From NCBI GenBank assembly GCA_029931535.1, contig JAQPZY010001521.1:1313001-1377000 (forward strand): a DNA stretch of 64,000 nucleotides. The letters run 5' to 3'. Within the stretch, counting starts at the first letter, position 1; each line of letters opens with the position of its first letter. This document shows, piece after piece, positions 36,664-48,517 of the stretch. The notes under the pieces are model-generated. The model was not told where the DNA came from and ran no database searches. It was given only the letters and a program-made list of their open reading frames with translations. Both the position numbers and the translations under genes were made by a program. Source of the DNA: Margaritifera margaritifera. Taxonomy: Eukaryota; Mollusca; Bivalvia; Unionida; Margaritiferidae.

Positions 36664-36858
36664 CAGTTGTTTCTTGGCGGTTGATAATAACCTTCAATCT
36701 TAAAATTATCACCCACGTCATTACCATCAATTTTAGCTCTACGAGATCAACACCCTCAAAATCATAGAAAGTATGGCACAAAAAATCCAATTACGACAAA
36801 CTAATCTAACATTGATGTGGAATATATGAATATATATATATACACAAATAGTGGTGAT

Positions 36859-37000
36859 ATCTACGCTTTTTAAGTAGTTATAAGGAAATATTTCTCTCAT
36901 GAAGTGAAAACATTGTAATGTCACGAGTGAAAATACAAAATGTTTCCACTTCACGAGTGCAATATTTCCTTATATCTACTTAAAAAAAAACTGCGTAGAT
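36859..37000. mobile_element. Foldback MITE-like hairpin
   Basis: Both ends read ATCTACGC outward to inward. The left arm (ATCTACGCTTTTTAAGTAG, TTATAAGGAAATATTTC, ATGAAGTGAAAACATT) is mirrored by the right arm (AATGTTTCCACTTCACGAG, AATATTTCCTTATATCTACTT, GCGTAGAT). Arms are about 56-62 bases with a short centre. No coding content. Flanking T-rich bases hide any target duplication. Confidence 0.75.
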
Positions 37001-39340
37001 TTTCTTTTTATTATATATTTTTAAAGCAAAACCGTCGACTTGCATGGATATTTTTCTCCATTCTGTGCCAATGCGATTGACGACTGCATTACTACATCAA
37101 TAAAAAGAAGTTCCGAAATTTTACATTTATTTTACACATCAACCTTTAAAAAAAAAATAGGTTGTACACATACTGCTTTAAATTGTGTATTTTGTGCACT
37201 TAATGAATGTTTTAAAATGAAAATGAAGAGAGTTTTATTTTTGCAATCACATTTCTTGCCCGGATTGATACAGTGAACATTGGTGGGGTAGGAGTACTGT
37301 AGAAACACCAGAGAGCGGTCGCATCAGACAGATTTCAGAGCGAAACAACTGTAAGCAAAGCCTTTTAATGATTGTTAGTTTATTTTTAATGATTTTGGTT
37401 CTTTATTTTTTTTATTTCAGCATTCAAACGTAAATATGTGCCCTTGGCAAGCTTGCAGTTTAGTTAGGTAACAGACACTGCACAAAAAGTTTGACTGTAA
37501 CTTAATTCCGGTTTGTAATCAACACTTATCACAGCCTGATTTCGCCATCGTTTTCAAACGTGAATATGCTTGTGATAAGAGTTAAAATCGTTACTTAATC
37601 AATTATATTGCTATATTTAATCAAGAGTTTTTTCCTAAACATGTGTCAATTTGTCGTAAAATGAGACATGTATACGATACTGTAAGGATGATACAGAATA
37701 TCGAATAGCAACAGGTCATGTAAGTTCAGTAACTTATAAGTTCCATATTTCATGTGGAAAACTAATTTAAAAAGGTTATTACTTGAAGCTCACCTTTTGT
37801 TGTTCGGTGTTTGTTTTGAGGCATGTTTTGATGGTATTACTTATAGATTACATAAATATATACAAGAGGGTCTATAGTCCTGACATGTTGTAATATCTGT
37901 TCATCCTGATTGGGGGTTGGTGAGGTAGAGAGACAGAGACAGAGAGAGTGAGAGACAGAGAGAGAGAAGAGAGAGAAGCAGCGGAAGAAACAATGAAATA
38001 GGCCCAAATATGGAAATACAGATTTGAATAACAAGCATAAGAGCAGTATTTTAAAGCTGAAAAAAAATTCTCTATAATGAGCATGTGTGGTTTGTATACC
38101 AACCTAATGTAGATTTTTTTTTACTTTTTAATGAATTAACCTTAAGTTCTATGGGAAATAAATTAGTGATCCCATCCATATCTCTCCGTGACGTTAAGTG
38201 ATGAATACATATTCACATTTATCATAAAGTTTTAGGGCATAGTTATTTTAACTATTATTAGGATAACGAGCTTTATAATGGTGGAAGAAATTCTGTCATG
38301 ATACCTTTTAGATACCAAATGACAACAACAACCAAAAAAATAAATAAAAACAGTTTACAAACAAAACGCACCAAGTATTGCAGTAAAGTGAAATAAAGAC
38401 TTAAGCTTGTTTTTGGATTGGTAGTAGTTCCGTGAGCATGTGCGTTCGTTCGTGTGTATATGTTGGTGCTGTTGGAAACAAATGAGATTGGGTCAAAGTT
38501 TCCCAACCAATGTAGAACTTTTCAGTTTTGCAAGTGAAACAAATTAAACAGTCAAGTCTTGATGACCATAACACATAAAACAAACCGCCACTTCGAAATT
38601 TTACTGTAAACACAGGCATAAGAAATTCTTTTATATAAGTCCCCCCCCCCCCACACACACACACACTTTTATTTAATAATGGTATCTAAGCGAAGAGTTG
38701 TTTACTTAGTGGCAAAGAAGGCATAAAAGATGACGACAGGAAGATAGGTTGATATATTTTAAAGCAGGTCCAACATAAACCCTTGCGTGTAATCAGCCGG
38801 AATTATTGCATCAAAATTTATTTCAGAAGACAAAATGCAAAATTGGGTCATTGTTTATATTTTAATCTGTAACGTTTCCAGTTTACAGCTTTACAGTTGT
38901 AAAACTAACGTTACCCGGGGCGTTGAATGAATGAGTGCCGATCCAACTTGAACCCAAACGTACACTTGGTACGTCCTTTGGGCTAATTCGGGATCGATGT
39001 GGACATTTCAGTGTAGACCATGTCATCAATTGGTGTAGAACAACTGTACCTGTAATACAATCATCTGACCTTCGCTGGCAATTAGATGCACTTGTGACTT
39101 TTTGAAATAAATACTAAGTAAATTATCCTTTCTTAACCCGCGGCTTCTATAAAGATATTGGATTATCGGATCAGGGGCGGAAAAATGCTGTGCTCGGCAG
39201 CGAGGGACAACCAAATGTTAGCATCAAACAACCAAGCTTCTCAACGCTTGCGTACCACCTTACCACCAGATTCTTGGCTGCCGGTTGGTTATAAGGAGTG
39301 TCATATACTCTTCTTTACATAGACACTTGCTCGCTTGAAT

Positions 39341-39373
<33 letters not shown>

Positions 39374-40464
39374 TTGTTACTGATCAGAGTTTCCCACTAC
39401 AACCAATGAAATGTACTCTTCTATTCTCGTTCGGATGAAAAACACATGATGAGTTATAGCATGACAAGTGCTTTAATAACTGATCAAGATAGACGTGGTA
39501 ATTTTAAAAAATGTAATTCAGAGAGAGAGAGAGAGAGAGATGACTTAAGTGGTATATATAATCAAAATTGATAAAATAGATTTCCATGTGGAATTTGCAT
39601 TGAAACAGTGATGTGACCGAGATAAAATGAATCTCAAACTAACAAGCGTTGTTAGAGTAGTTATGCATTTTCTATTTTCAAGTAGTAATGGATTATCAGA
39701 CTTTCATGACGCTCCGCCAAATATTACAGTGTGTCATAAAATGAATGTTTACTAATATGTCTTATCATTATAGCTGTACTTTTTATGAAGAATTATCATT
39801 GTATAAATAAATTCAAATCGAGCATAACATTTTGCTTTAAGTGAAAATCAATGGCATAAGTAATTTTTAACTCTATATGAAAGTATTCAGTGATTTATTC
39901 TCTTTCTTGAGACGTTTAAATTACACGATAATTGACATGTGATTTGAACGAGGTTCACTACACACTTAAATAATCATTTACTTACTTAACTTTTAGCTAA
40001 CTGCTTACCAGCTGGATTTTTAAGTGCAGACATATTTATTTTTTGTCTTTTAAATTATTTTTTGCTTTCCAAATAATTGGTAAAAGTTGTCATTCAAGAT
40101 GTGGATTCTTTTCGTTATGAAATGTTGCATGGCTAAATATATTCTATGTTTTATATACTTGACTTCTTCAATAATCTATGGTATCCTGTGACCACTTCTA
40201 TCGATCTGAGAACATTCCAATTATACAAAAATGTACCAATAAAAGTGTATTTTTTTATTGCATATTAGATAAGAGTTTGCAACTATTCGTAATGAATTAA
40301 AAAGCAATTTACTCCGCATTTAATAGTTATTTTAAATCTTTGTGCAAGTGACATACAAACGCCTAAATTGTGGTGTAATTGAAACTAAGAATGGAAATTT
40401 TGGGACAACCATTTATCATAGCTTTGTAAGGCAATTAGATAGTTTTCTTCGGAGACCAAAACAT
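37001..40464. other. No gene seen; small repeats only
   Basis: Contains an imperfect AGAGAG region (37927-37977), a C10-12 run with (CA)n at 38641-38667, (CA)n at 39342-39371 and (GA)n at 39520-39540. Open frames here lack domain or splice support. Confidence 0.5.
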
Positions 40465-41160
40465 GAGAGAGAGAGAGAGAGAGAGATCTGTATTATTCTT
40501 CTCTTTTATGATCTGTATCAACACACCTATCATCTTCGACATCTCCTTTGTGATTTGTGGCTGTTGTTTTCATAGATTGAACACACTTGTGATTACAAGA
40601 AAGTAATGACGTTATATGGGATAAATGTATCAGTTTCCAAGGGGTTGATATTTTAATTCTTTCTGCGAATGATGACAAAACTATTTTGCTTCAATAAACA
40701 ACCAAAGCAATGCGCCTCGAAAGTATATAATTTAATGAAAATACTACATGTCACGTTGTTTATACTCACATACATTTCCACATATATGGATGCAGGCTGC
40801 CAGTTCACTTAAAATACAGTACTCTGCCACGTGAAGATACAAAATGAGGTCAAGCGAAAGGAAGGTAGTATAATAATAAAGTTGCAATCCTTCCCGCACA
40901 AACATCATACTAAAACAAGGTCAAGGACCTAGTAATCATATCACACTCAGTGTATCGAATAAATATCCTGAAACAAACAAGGTATAAAAAGGATGTTCCA
41001 CCCACTCGCATAGTATATGTGTATGTATGCATATACATTCATAAAAAAATAGCTGAGAAATTAAATATTTTGCGGTGACTTTATCTTTTATGGGTATCAT
41101 TTAATAGAAAAAATTAAGTAAATTGTATTTATCGTGTAAATATTTTTAATTGCTGCAAAA
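40465..41160 (+). repeat. Dispersed repeat A1, second copy
   Basis: Collinear with 16677-17390, beginning with (GA)n at 40464-40487 and ATCTGTATTATTCTTCTC. Small indels only. Confidence 0.75.
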
Positions 41161-42289
41161 TCTTGTAAAACATTTGTTGAAGCAAAAGCTCACCTCCTCT
41201 CATTAGGCGCTAACAAAACGTTATGTATAAGATCAAGTTCATTTTATGATCGGTTCATACCGGATCGTTTCTCTCAGACGTTTCGTTTTGAAACTTTTTC
41301 GCTCCTTTTAACTGAATTTATATAGTTGTTTCCATTTCCGAATTGTAATGGCTTCTTTCTTTTACAACGAGACTGAGGTGATGTGTTTAAAGAGCAGATA
41401 TTGCACTGAATCAAGCGTGCTATTGACCGTTTCGACATTACAAAATCGCGCTTGATAGCCGCGTTACATTACGAGACTTTGTAGGTCATGGGGATACATT
41501 GACGAAAGTAACAACGAATTTAAACATTTTTCAGACTATTTGTCAGTGTCATTCCTTTAGTTTCATACCGGGCATATTATGTGTCGCCAACTTTACTGTA
41601 CATGCAAAGGAACCGACATATCCTGTAACTTTTTATTTTTGGTCCCTTCGTAAATATTCTTTCTTTTTATTTTCAGGTCATGCATTATTTTATTGGGTAT
41701 TCTTTAGAAACGATATGCATAAATTTGTACTTGCATTTTGGTTACGAAGTTAATATAATTGATTTTCCGTATAAAATATTTAATGTTTTTATATTAATTT
41801 AATAAATTGTGCATTTTCTCCGTTTAGATATGATTTAAGACATTCTCTGCAAATATTTAACAAAAGTGTAATTCCTTTAGGTATAGAAGGATTTTCCTCT
41901 CTTCCTTCCCTTTGTTTCGGCTCTCATTAGGTCTAACACAAGAATAATTCAGTCAGCTACTAACACACCGATACAAATCTACTTATTTCGCATCTGAGGC
42001 ACTTTATATTCAGAACACTCAGGCTTACTCCAATTTCCCTGAATTGACTTTATATTCATCAAGAACCCAGCGATACGTTATTGCTGTGCAATAGGACCAT
42101 TCTCACGAGACTGCCCGCCAAAGCTAAATTTGACTTTTTTTCAATTTGTATGAATCATATATATAATCATTTTAAGATATGTTCGTCAACATAATTATGA
42201 ATGGTTCTAAGATCTCACTTTTTCACATTGGCAGGAAATGGTCCAGCGCCAACATGAATGACATTCTTTGAACTGTTCACACATTCAAT
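41161..42289. other. Copy-B specific sequence, no gene seen
   Basis: About 1.1 kb present between A1 and the triplet block in copy B but absent from copy A. The open frame at 41499-41753 has no recognisable domain. Confidence 0.4.
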
Positions 42290-42480
42290 TGTAAATAATA
42301 ATAATAATAATAATAATAATTATAATTATAATTATAATTAGTAGTAGTAGTAATAGTAGTAGTAGTATTTGAAAATATTTTAGCGACCTAATAAATACCA
42401 TACGAAGATTTGTACATGTGTTTTTTTGAAACAACGTTTCTCTGAAGAAACATTTCGAGCTAAATGTATTATAATAATTT
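42290..42480 (+). repeat. (AAT)n/(TAG)n with conserved flank, copy B
   Basis: Partner of 17395-17610, with CATACGAAGATTTGTACATG and CTCTGAAGAAACATTTCGAG. Confidence 0.7.
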
Positions 42481-42802
42481 GTAAAAAAAATTTGTTACGT
42501 TTAATAATCATTAAAAAAAGTATCTGCACAGATGAAATATTTTACTTTAGTGTCATCTTGTTTTTAGAAAAGGGCCTTGATGAGTTAGTTATGTCGTGCC
42601 CAACAATGAAATATGCTTAAACCTAACAAACTTCTTAAGAGACATTATGCAACTGCATTGATCAAGTATATTTAAGATAATATTTAGTATAAAAAAACTT
42701 TGACAATGGAGCGCCGTAAAATATACAATAAAAAGAGCTTCACCTCCATGACTTCAATCAGCCTTGTAAGCCCAAATCCTCCATATTTCAGAACTTAGAA
42801 AA

Positions 42803-43207
42803 GTGGCAAACATTTTGTCTACTATTATTCAAAACAGTATGAGGAAGCACGATCCAAATTTGATATCTGGGGCGTTGGGGAAAATTAGTATTTTAGGACC
42901 AGTTTTAGATTATGGAGTGTCAGATGCGTTCCACAAAGTACAACATTGGTCCAGAAAACAGTACAAATACATTTCGGCAAATATATTTTCGACCCTCGTT
43001 ACAAAAACTCTTGGCAAAGATCTGCACTCTGAAAGTGACGCCACATTATCTCCTCTTCAACCGGACTGGCAGACACCGAGACAAAGGCCACTTAACAAAT
43101 GCACTAGCCACCCCTCTCCCACACAAATCACACTTACTAATAGGTTTTCCCCAATTTCCTATAACGACACACCTGAACTTAGTATATCACAACCTGTTAC
43201 TCCCTAG
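42803..43207 (+). pseudogene. ORF1-like relic of Penelope-like element, copy B
   Basis: 134 open codons, nearly the same as 17750-18140 (MRKHDPNLISGALGKISILG ... KVQHWSRKQYKYISAN). It is cut at 43207, exactly where similarity to copy A stops, so the end is an insertion or deletion junction. Upstream 42705-42800 (GGAGCGCCGTAAAATATA) is also shared. Function not recognised. Confidence 0.4.
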
Positions 43208-43715
43208 TAATGTGTTGGCTTCTTTTAGGTCTGAAATTTATTTAGTTTTTCACCATTCTTTTATCATTATATTATATCATATGTTTATTAGGGGATTCCA
43301 CGGCTGCTGAGACGGTTGAATCTCACATCGAGTCTTCCCGTTTCATTATCAGGCAGACAAGAACCCTGTTGGTTATTTTTTGTTAAAGTCCGTGCCATAT
43401 ATGCTATATTTATGTTCCAGTCATGTATAATTTGCTTTTAAACATTTTCCCATAATATTTGTAATACATGCTATTAAGTCCTCATATAGTTTATTTTCCT
43501 TTGATGTCATTTGTGTATAGGATATTGTCTTCATGGTACACTCCATTTTGCTCTTATATTTTGTTTTACTATTTTCTTTCTATCTACTTCAGTTTCTTTG
43601 CAGTGTAATATTGCATGTTTTTTCGTATATAAAAGTATATTGCAAAGTTAGCATAGCGATATAGAATTAGTTAAATATCTAAAAGGCAAAGTCGTCTGTT
43701 GCCCATACGTCATGA

Positions 43716-43781
<66 letters not shown>

Positions 43782-44494
43782 CTTTGTTTTTTGTTGGACC
43801 TAATTATTCCCCACTTCTTCCCCACTATTTCCCATTGTACTCCTAGGTTATTTATTTCTACTTTAAAATGAATTTTTTTATTTATATCCTGCATTATAAT
43901 TCCATATATTAGTTTTTCTTTTTCCTCTGTCCATATTCTATTATTGTTTCTATATATCATAAGATAAGTATATTTTTAGATGAACTTAATTTTCCCTATT
44001 ACGTAACCGTATATATATATATATATATATATAGCCGCCCACAGAAAGTGCTTTCTTATATTTAAAATCCTTATTATATTTATAATATATGCTATCTTCT
44101 TATGTCTAAGAGATGGGATACCCTGCCCTCCTTGTCTTCGCTTTGTACAAGTATTCTCTGGGAATAAGGTGCATACCCCCTCCCCATATAAGGTGGATTA
44201 TTTTGTTTCTCTATAATATTTAATCATGTATCTCTAAAATCTACTGTTTACATTACATACCATAGATTGCTATATAAGTATGCATTTTAGTTTTATGCTA
44301 TCTCCCTTCTCAGTATGTATTTTAGTTTTATGCTATCTCCCTTCTCAGTTTTATCTCTGAGAGGGCATTTTGGACACTAGTAATTCCCTCTTCGTCTCTT
44401 ATCTGCGAGAATATAGCATTCTCATGGTTTTCTGTGTCATCAAACGTCAGCTCTATTAATACGTTGTACGGAGCCGTCGTTTGTTCCACCATTG
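43208..44494. other. Insertion region, no gene seen
   Basis: Contains (TA)n at 43719-43780 and 44010-44031, and two 35-base tandem units at 44278-44347 (GTATGCATTTTAGTTTTATG core). It is probably the 3' side of the minus-strand retroelement that follows. Confidence 0.45.
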
Positions 44495-46151
44495 TTAAAT
44501 TATCTTTCTTCTTTTAAAGTTTATTTTGCTTCTTTCTCTTATTTTTCTTTTCCCCCCTTGTACCTCGAAGGATGTATTATTCTTATTTTCGAAGCTATCC
44601 CATTCTATATGTCCTTCGACCATTTTTGTTTCCTCAAGGGGTTGTGATAGGTTTATTTCTGATTCGAGATCAACATGCACAAATGCTTCTACATCTACTG
44701 GGGCCTGTTCTACCAAATTTGCTGCCTTTGCGGCATATGTGTTTCAAGGTTTTGGAATAGGATTTTGGCAGTCCCTAGGCACATGCCCAGTTTGCTGGCA
44801 TCTGGTGCAGGGTCTGTTGTGTATGCACCCCCTGTAGCAGGATTTCATCAAGAAACCTATGACATAGAAAAAGGTTGGTAAAGATTTTGCATGTTCTATG
44901 GGCATTGTTATGATTCTTACTCCCATATTTATGCTTGGGTATCCCCAATAAGTAGCTAGCCTTTGTTTCACTACTTTAACTTTCAATTTAGTCTCTAGTT
45001 TGGGAACCAATTCGCATGATGTGACCTCAAGCGGGAGTCCTGTGAAATGGACTTCTACCGTCTTGCGTTTAATGGTTCTTTCTATTTGGAGGGGCTTTGG
45101 TCACTTTGAACTTTTTCCCCTTAATTTCGAAACTTCCATTTGGGAGTAATGGAGCAGTTCCTATCGCATAAAGGAAATATCTCCCACTCCCTCTATTTTG
45201 AAGGGCGCCTATATCGTCTATTGGCACTCCCATCATCACCAGCGCTTGTAGCACATCTGCTGGTCTATGGCGTTCTAATTCTACTGTTACGACTCTAATG
45301 TAACAGAAAGAAAGTGAAACCAACAAATCAAGTAAAAAAATCAACAAGCAATTTATTACTAGATAATTAAAATGAAAAATCAAAAAGTCACTTACAGTAA
45401 TGAGTTTTGAAATCCTAATAATCCAATAAGAATGATTGTTCTAATCACAAGTCCTAAATATAGAATGTTCCGAATTCAATTCTGTGTCCTTGAATGTTAT
45501 GATGTGTTAATGGTCTCCAAAGTCCTGATGTACTAGTAATCTTGATGTGCTGAAGTCAAAATGAAGTATTCCAAAATCTCTGAATAAGTTCACATAAATT
45601 CCAAAAATGTCAATTAAAAATCCAAAATCCAAAAGTTTATGAGCACTGTTATAATCCAATGAATATTTAAAATAATTCCTCTCTTAGAATTTGGAATGAA
45701 TTTTCACAACTGTAATAGCTCTTTACAAGACTGATGGTAATGTCGAACTGAAAAAATGTCCACCAAACATGGTATATATAAAGATTGGTCACATGACAGA
45801 ATGTTCTAGAATATGAGTCATCTTAATGGAATTCTAACTTGTAAACAACAATCAACCTTGACCTTCAAATTGAGAAAACACATTGATCAAAACAACCTAA
45901 TTCAAGGACACTAGTTAAACATGTTTTTCCTGATAACATTAAGATTTAAGCAAATATTAAAGTGAAGAAACATTTATAATTTCCTAAAATATTTATAATA
46001 TTATATAAACATCATACATAACACTACCCATTCAAGGCAGTCCAGCAATTGGCATCCAGGTATCTTGTGTGCCAAGAGGACTCTTCTTCCTTAAACTATG
46101 TCTACCTCCGTCTGGAAGTATTCTTCTAATAATTTTTCCCGACATTGCCAT
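44495..46151 (-). pseudogene. Retroelement ORF1/gag relic with CCHC zinc knuckle, split by an LTR
   Basis: On the minus strand it starts ATG at 46151 (MAMSGKIIRRILPDGG), reaches an in-frame TGA, and is then interrupted by the LTR 45285-46023. It resumes at about 45284 with VELERHRPADVLQALVMMGV and IGTAPLLPNGSFEIKGKKFK. After one frame change it gives LVPKLETKLKVKVVKQRLA and the knuckle CTRCQQTGHVPRDC (C-x2-C-x4-H-x4-C). It then continues past another TGA into an acidic and basic tail ending KRKIRERSKINFKRRK. This is the pattern of LINE ORF1 or gag nucleic-acid-binding proteins. I see no RT belonging to it. Confidence 0.6.
45285..46023 (-). mobile_element. Solo LTR, copy 2 (inside the CCHC relic)
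   Basis: Reverse-oriented copy of 9056-9805, 739 bases, with TGTTA...TAACA ends. It is flanked by a perfect 4-base duplication CTAC (45281-45284 and 46024-46027). Insertion into the zinc-knuckle ORF proves the order of events: the CCHC element was there first. Confidence 0.8.
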
Positions 46152-46589
46152 TCTTACAAATATTCAACTTCAGAAACCTTTTAGGTTAGAATTAATCAAA
46201 AATTGCTATAATTTTATACAGTTTACAAACATTGTTTAAATAAATATTTAAACAGAATGAAATAAAGTTTGAGACTTAGTAAGTAAAATTATGACAATGA
46301 AAATATACCTTTCTACCGGAATGTTTGTTGTTGGAACCCAGACAGGCTATTGCCTATATGGTGTGGAAGTATCAGGGTTCCTGCAATATGTCTACATGTA
46401 TGGATTAGTACCTTACTATAGATGGGTGTTGCTTCACAGATCGCTATGTGAGTGATCTGTGAGTAGAATTCACGGTTCGTTGATTCTCTCGTTTCTCCTG
46501 GCTTGCTCTTAAAATCGTCCTGCTTGCTTTGGAGGCATTGTACTGATAAAGAATGATGAAAAAGAAGAAACGGAGTCAAATGAAACCTC

Positions 46590-47160
46590 CTAAAAACTGT
46601 ATTCTGGTTACAGCAGATATTGATAGCCTTTATACTAACATAAAACATGTTCATGGTTTGGCTGCTTGTTGAAAGGTGATCATTGATAATCTGGACCCGA
46701 ATCAACGGGATGATAAAAATGTAAATTTACTGAAAATATGTTCTGAAAGAAACCTTTTCATTTTTCATAAAAACATCTACCCCCCCCCCCCCCCCTAAGA
46801 AATAAGGTACAGCTATGGGGAAGAAGTTTGCTCTACCTTATGCAAACAAATTTCGGTAGCTGAATGAAAGAAAGAAAATTTGCTAAGGCCCAAAAGCTAC
46901 AATTTTTATACGTTAGGTTTATGGATATTTTTTTTCATTTGGACCCAATCGGAAGAATAACTAGAAGAGTTTTCTAACTGGATGAATAGCCAGGATTCAT
47001 TAATTAAAATAAAAGTATAATTAGTAAGAAAAGTGTAGAGATCTTAGATGTAACAATATACAAGGGAAATAAGTTCGCAAACGGAGATAATCTGGATACT
47101 AGTTTAGATGGCAAGGAAACTGACACTCATCAATAGTTAGATGCAAATATGTTTCCTCCA
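46590..47160 (+). pseudogene. Penelope-like reverse transcriptase relic, copy B
   Basis: Frames in order: ILVTADIDSLYTNIKHVHGL (RT motif with catalytic Asp, as in Penelope D(V/I)xSLYTNIP), then GTAMGKKFALPYAN (the GxAMG...AP.YAN block), FIRXVYGYF where YLDD-like residues have decayed, then VEILDVTIYKGNKF and TDTHQ. This order is diagnostic of Penelope-like RTs. A C-run at 46780-46796 and several frame changes disrupt it. The minus frame at 46313-46705 is its antisense shadow. Confidence 0.65.
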
Positions 47161-47162
47161 CG

Positions 47163-47545
47163 GCATCATCGTCGTAAGCCACGAGCAATAATCTGCAAAG
47201 CTCCTGTTTAACCGGTGGCTAAATGTGCTGAGATTTACTCGTTTTTCATGAGTACGCATAAACAAAAATCCGTTATCAGCAACACAATGTAACAATCACC
47301 TACACATCAATGAAAGTGCCGTTTTATCGATCAATATGTGATCGTGCTTAGGAGAGAAACTTTGATTGGTTCATTCAAACAGCGTGAAAGGTTGTGTTGG
47401 GTCACAATCTCCAGTAAAATTTAAAGGCGCTCGCAGTGACTGGTTAAGCAGTTTTAAGCATGTTAATTAGAAACGAGGAAATCTTCACACAGGAGGCCAC
47501 AGGCGATAAAGGAGCATTGGGGATTATCGCCCGTGGCTTGCGACG
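47163..47545. mobile_element. Hairpin MITE nested in Penelope-like copy B
   Basis: Counterpart of 18893-19265: CCACGAGCAATAATCTGC at left and CACAGGCGATAAAGGAGC / GCCCGTGGCTTGCGAC at right, about 380 bases, same site in the host element. Confidence 0.7.
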
Positions 47546-47616
47546 ATGCCACAGGTATCCTGTTCAGCAGTATTGTTAACGATGCCACAGGTATCCTGTT
47601 CAGCAGCATTGTTCAA
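47545..47616 (+). repeat. 36-base tandem duplication unique to copy B
   Basis: GATGCCACAGGTATCCTGTT starts at 47545 and again at 47581. Copy A has a single diverged unit (CCATGTCACATCATATGTTT). The period is a multiple of three and the frame stays open. Confidence 0.8.
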
Positions 47617-47639
47617 TCTCAAATTCTGAGGTTAAGCCA

Positions 47640-48330
47640 TATTTGCTATAATGAACAAGACTTTCTTGACACTTGTTCATTGCTTATGCAGGACGACGAG
47701 AAAGAGGTTACAAATTCAGGGAACTTAGGAAAATGAAATCTGAGGCATTGGGAAAAATAAATATTTGCAACAACACACAAGAGATATTTCCGTTCAAGAC
47801 AATAAACGTTCAGCCTCTGCATCAAAGTATGCTAGAGACAATGTTTGTAAATTTGACACAAATTTCCTGAAGAATTTGGATCATGCACTTTGGTTACAAC
47901 TCACAAACGCTATAAGAACTTAAGGGATTTTTAGTGACATCTAAACTACCGAATATCGACAAACATGGTTGTTTTAAAATGATTGTAACCTGTGCGATGT
48001 TCTAATTAATTCAGACATTGTAAAAAGTCTGGAGAACAGTAGAAATGTTAAACTTAAACAACATATTTTATGTGATACGCAAATTATTATATATGTGGTG
48101 TATTGTTTAAACTGTAAAAAGCAGCATGTGGGGGAAACCGTAAAAAATGTACGGGTTAGGATTGTGGGTCAAGGACATACGACTGCAAAGACAAATAAAA
48201 CATCTGTCTAAACAATTTATTACAAATTGTAGTAAAGATTATTTGAGGATAGCTGGCATTAATCACAACATCTGCTGGTCAAAAGCGGATGGAAGAAAAA
48301 TAGAAACAAAATCAGGATTAATCGTTTAGC
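47640..48330 (+). pseudogene. Penelope-like GIY-YIG endonuclease relic, copy B
   Basis: Collinear with 19350-20005: GRRERGYKFRELRKMKSEAL, then after stops the KKQHVGET-type block and, in an open piece, RIAGINHNICWSKADGRKIE. It ends at TAG 48327-48329 shortly after ETKSGLIV, which is probably the natural end of the element's protein because copy A diverges at the same point. Confidence 0.65.
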
Positions 48331-48479
48331 TAATAAAATTATTTTAGAAATTCCACCGAGAGTGTAACCGAAATCATCGTCTTGTGCATTTTTTTTCTTT
48401 CTATTTACACACATATCTTCATCTCTCTATTTTGCACTAAAAATTGTGCGGTAGCATTAATGTAGATAGATTCAGTTGC

Positions 48480-48517
<38 letters not shown>

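Noticed and set aside
44526..44881. Overlapping plus frames up to 103 residues
   Set aside because: Antisense to the CCHC zinc-knuckle relic.
46313..46705. 130-residue minus frame
   Set aside because: Antisense to the Penelope-type RT relic, which has clear RT motifs on the plus strand.
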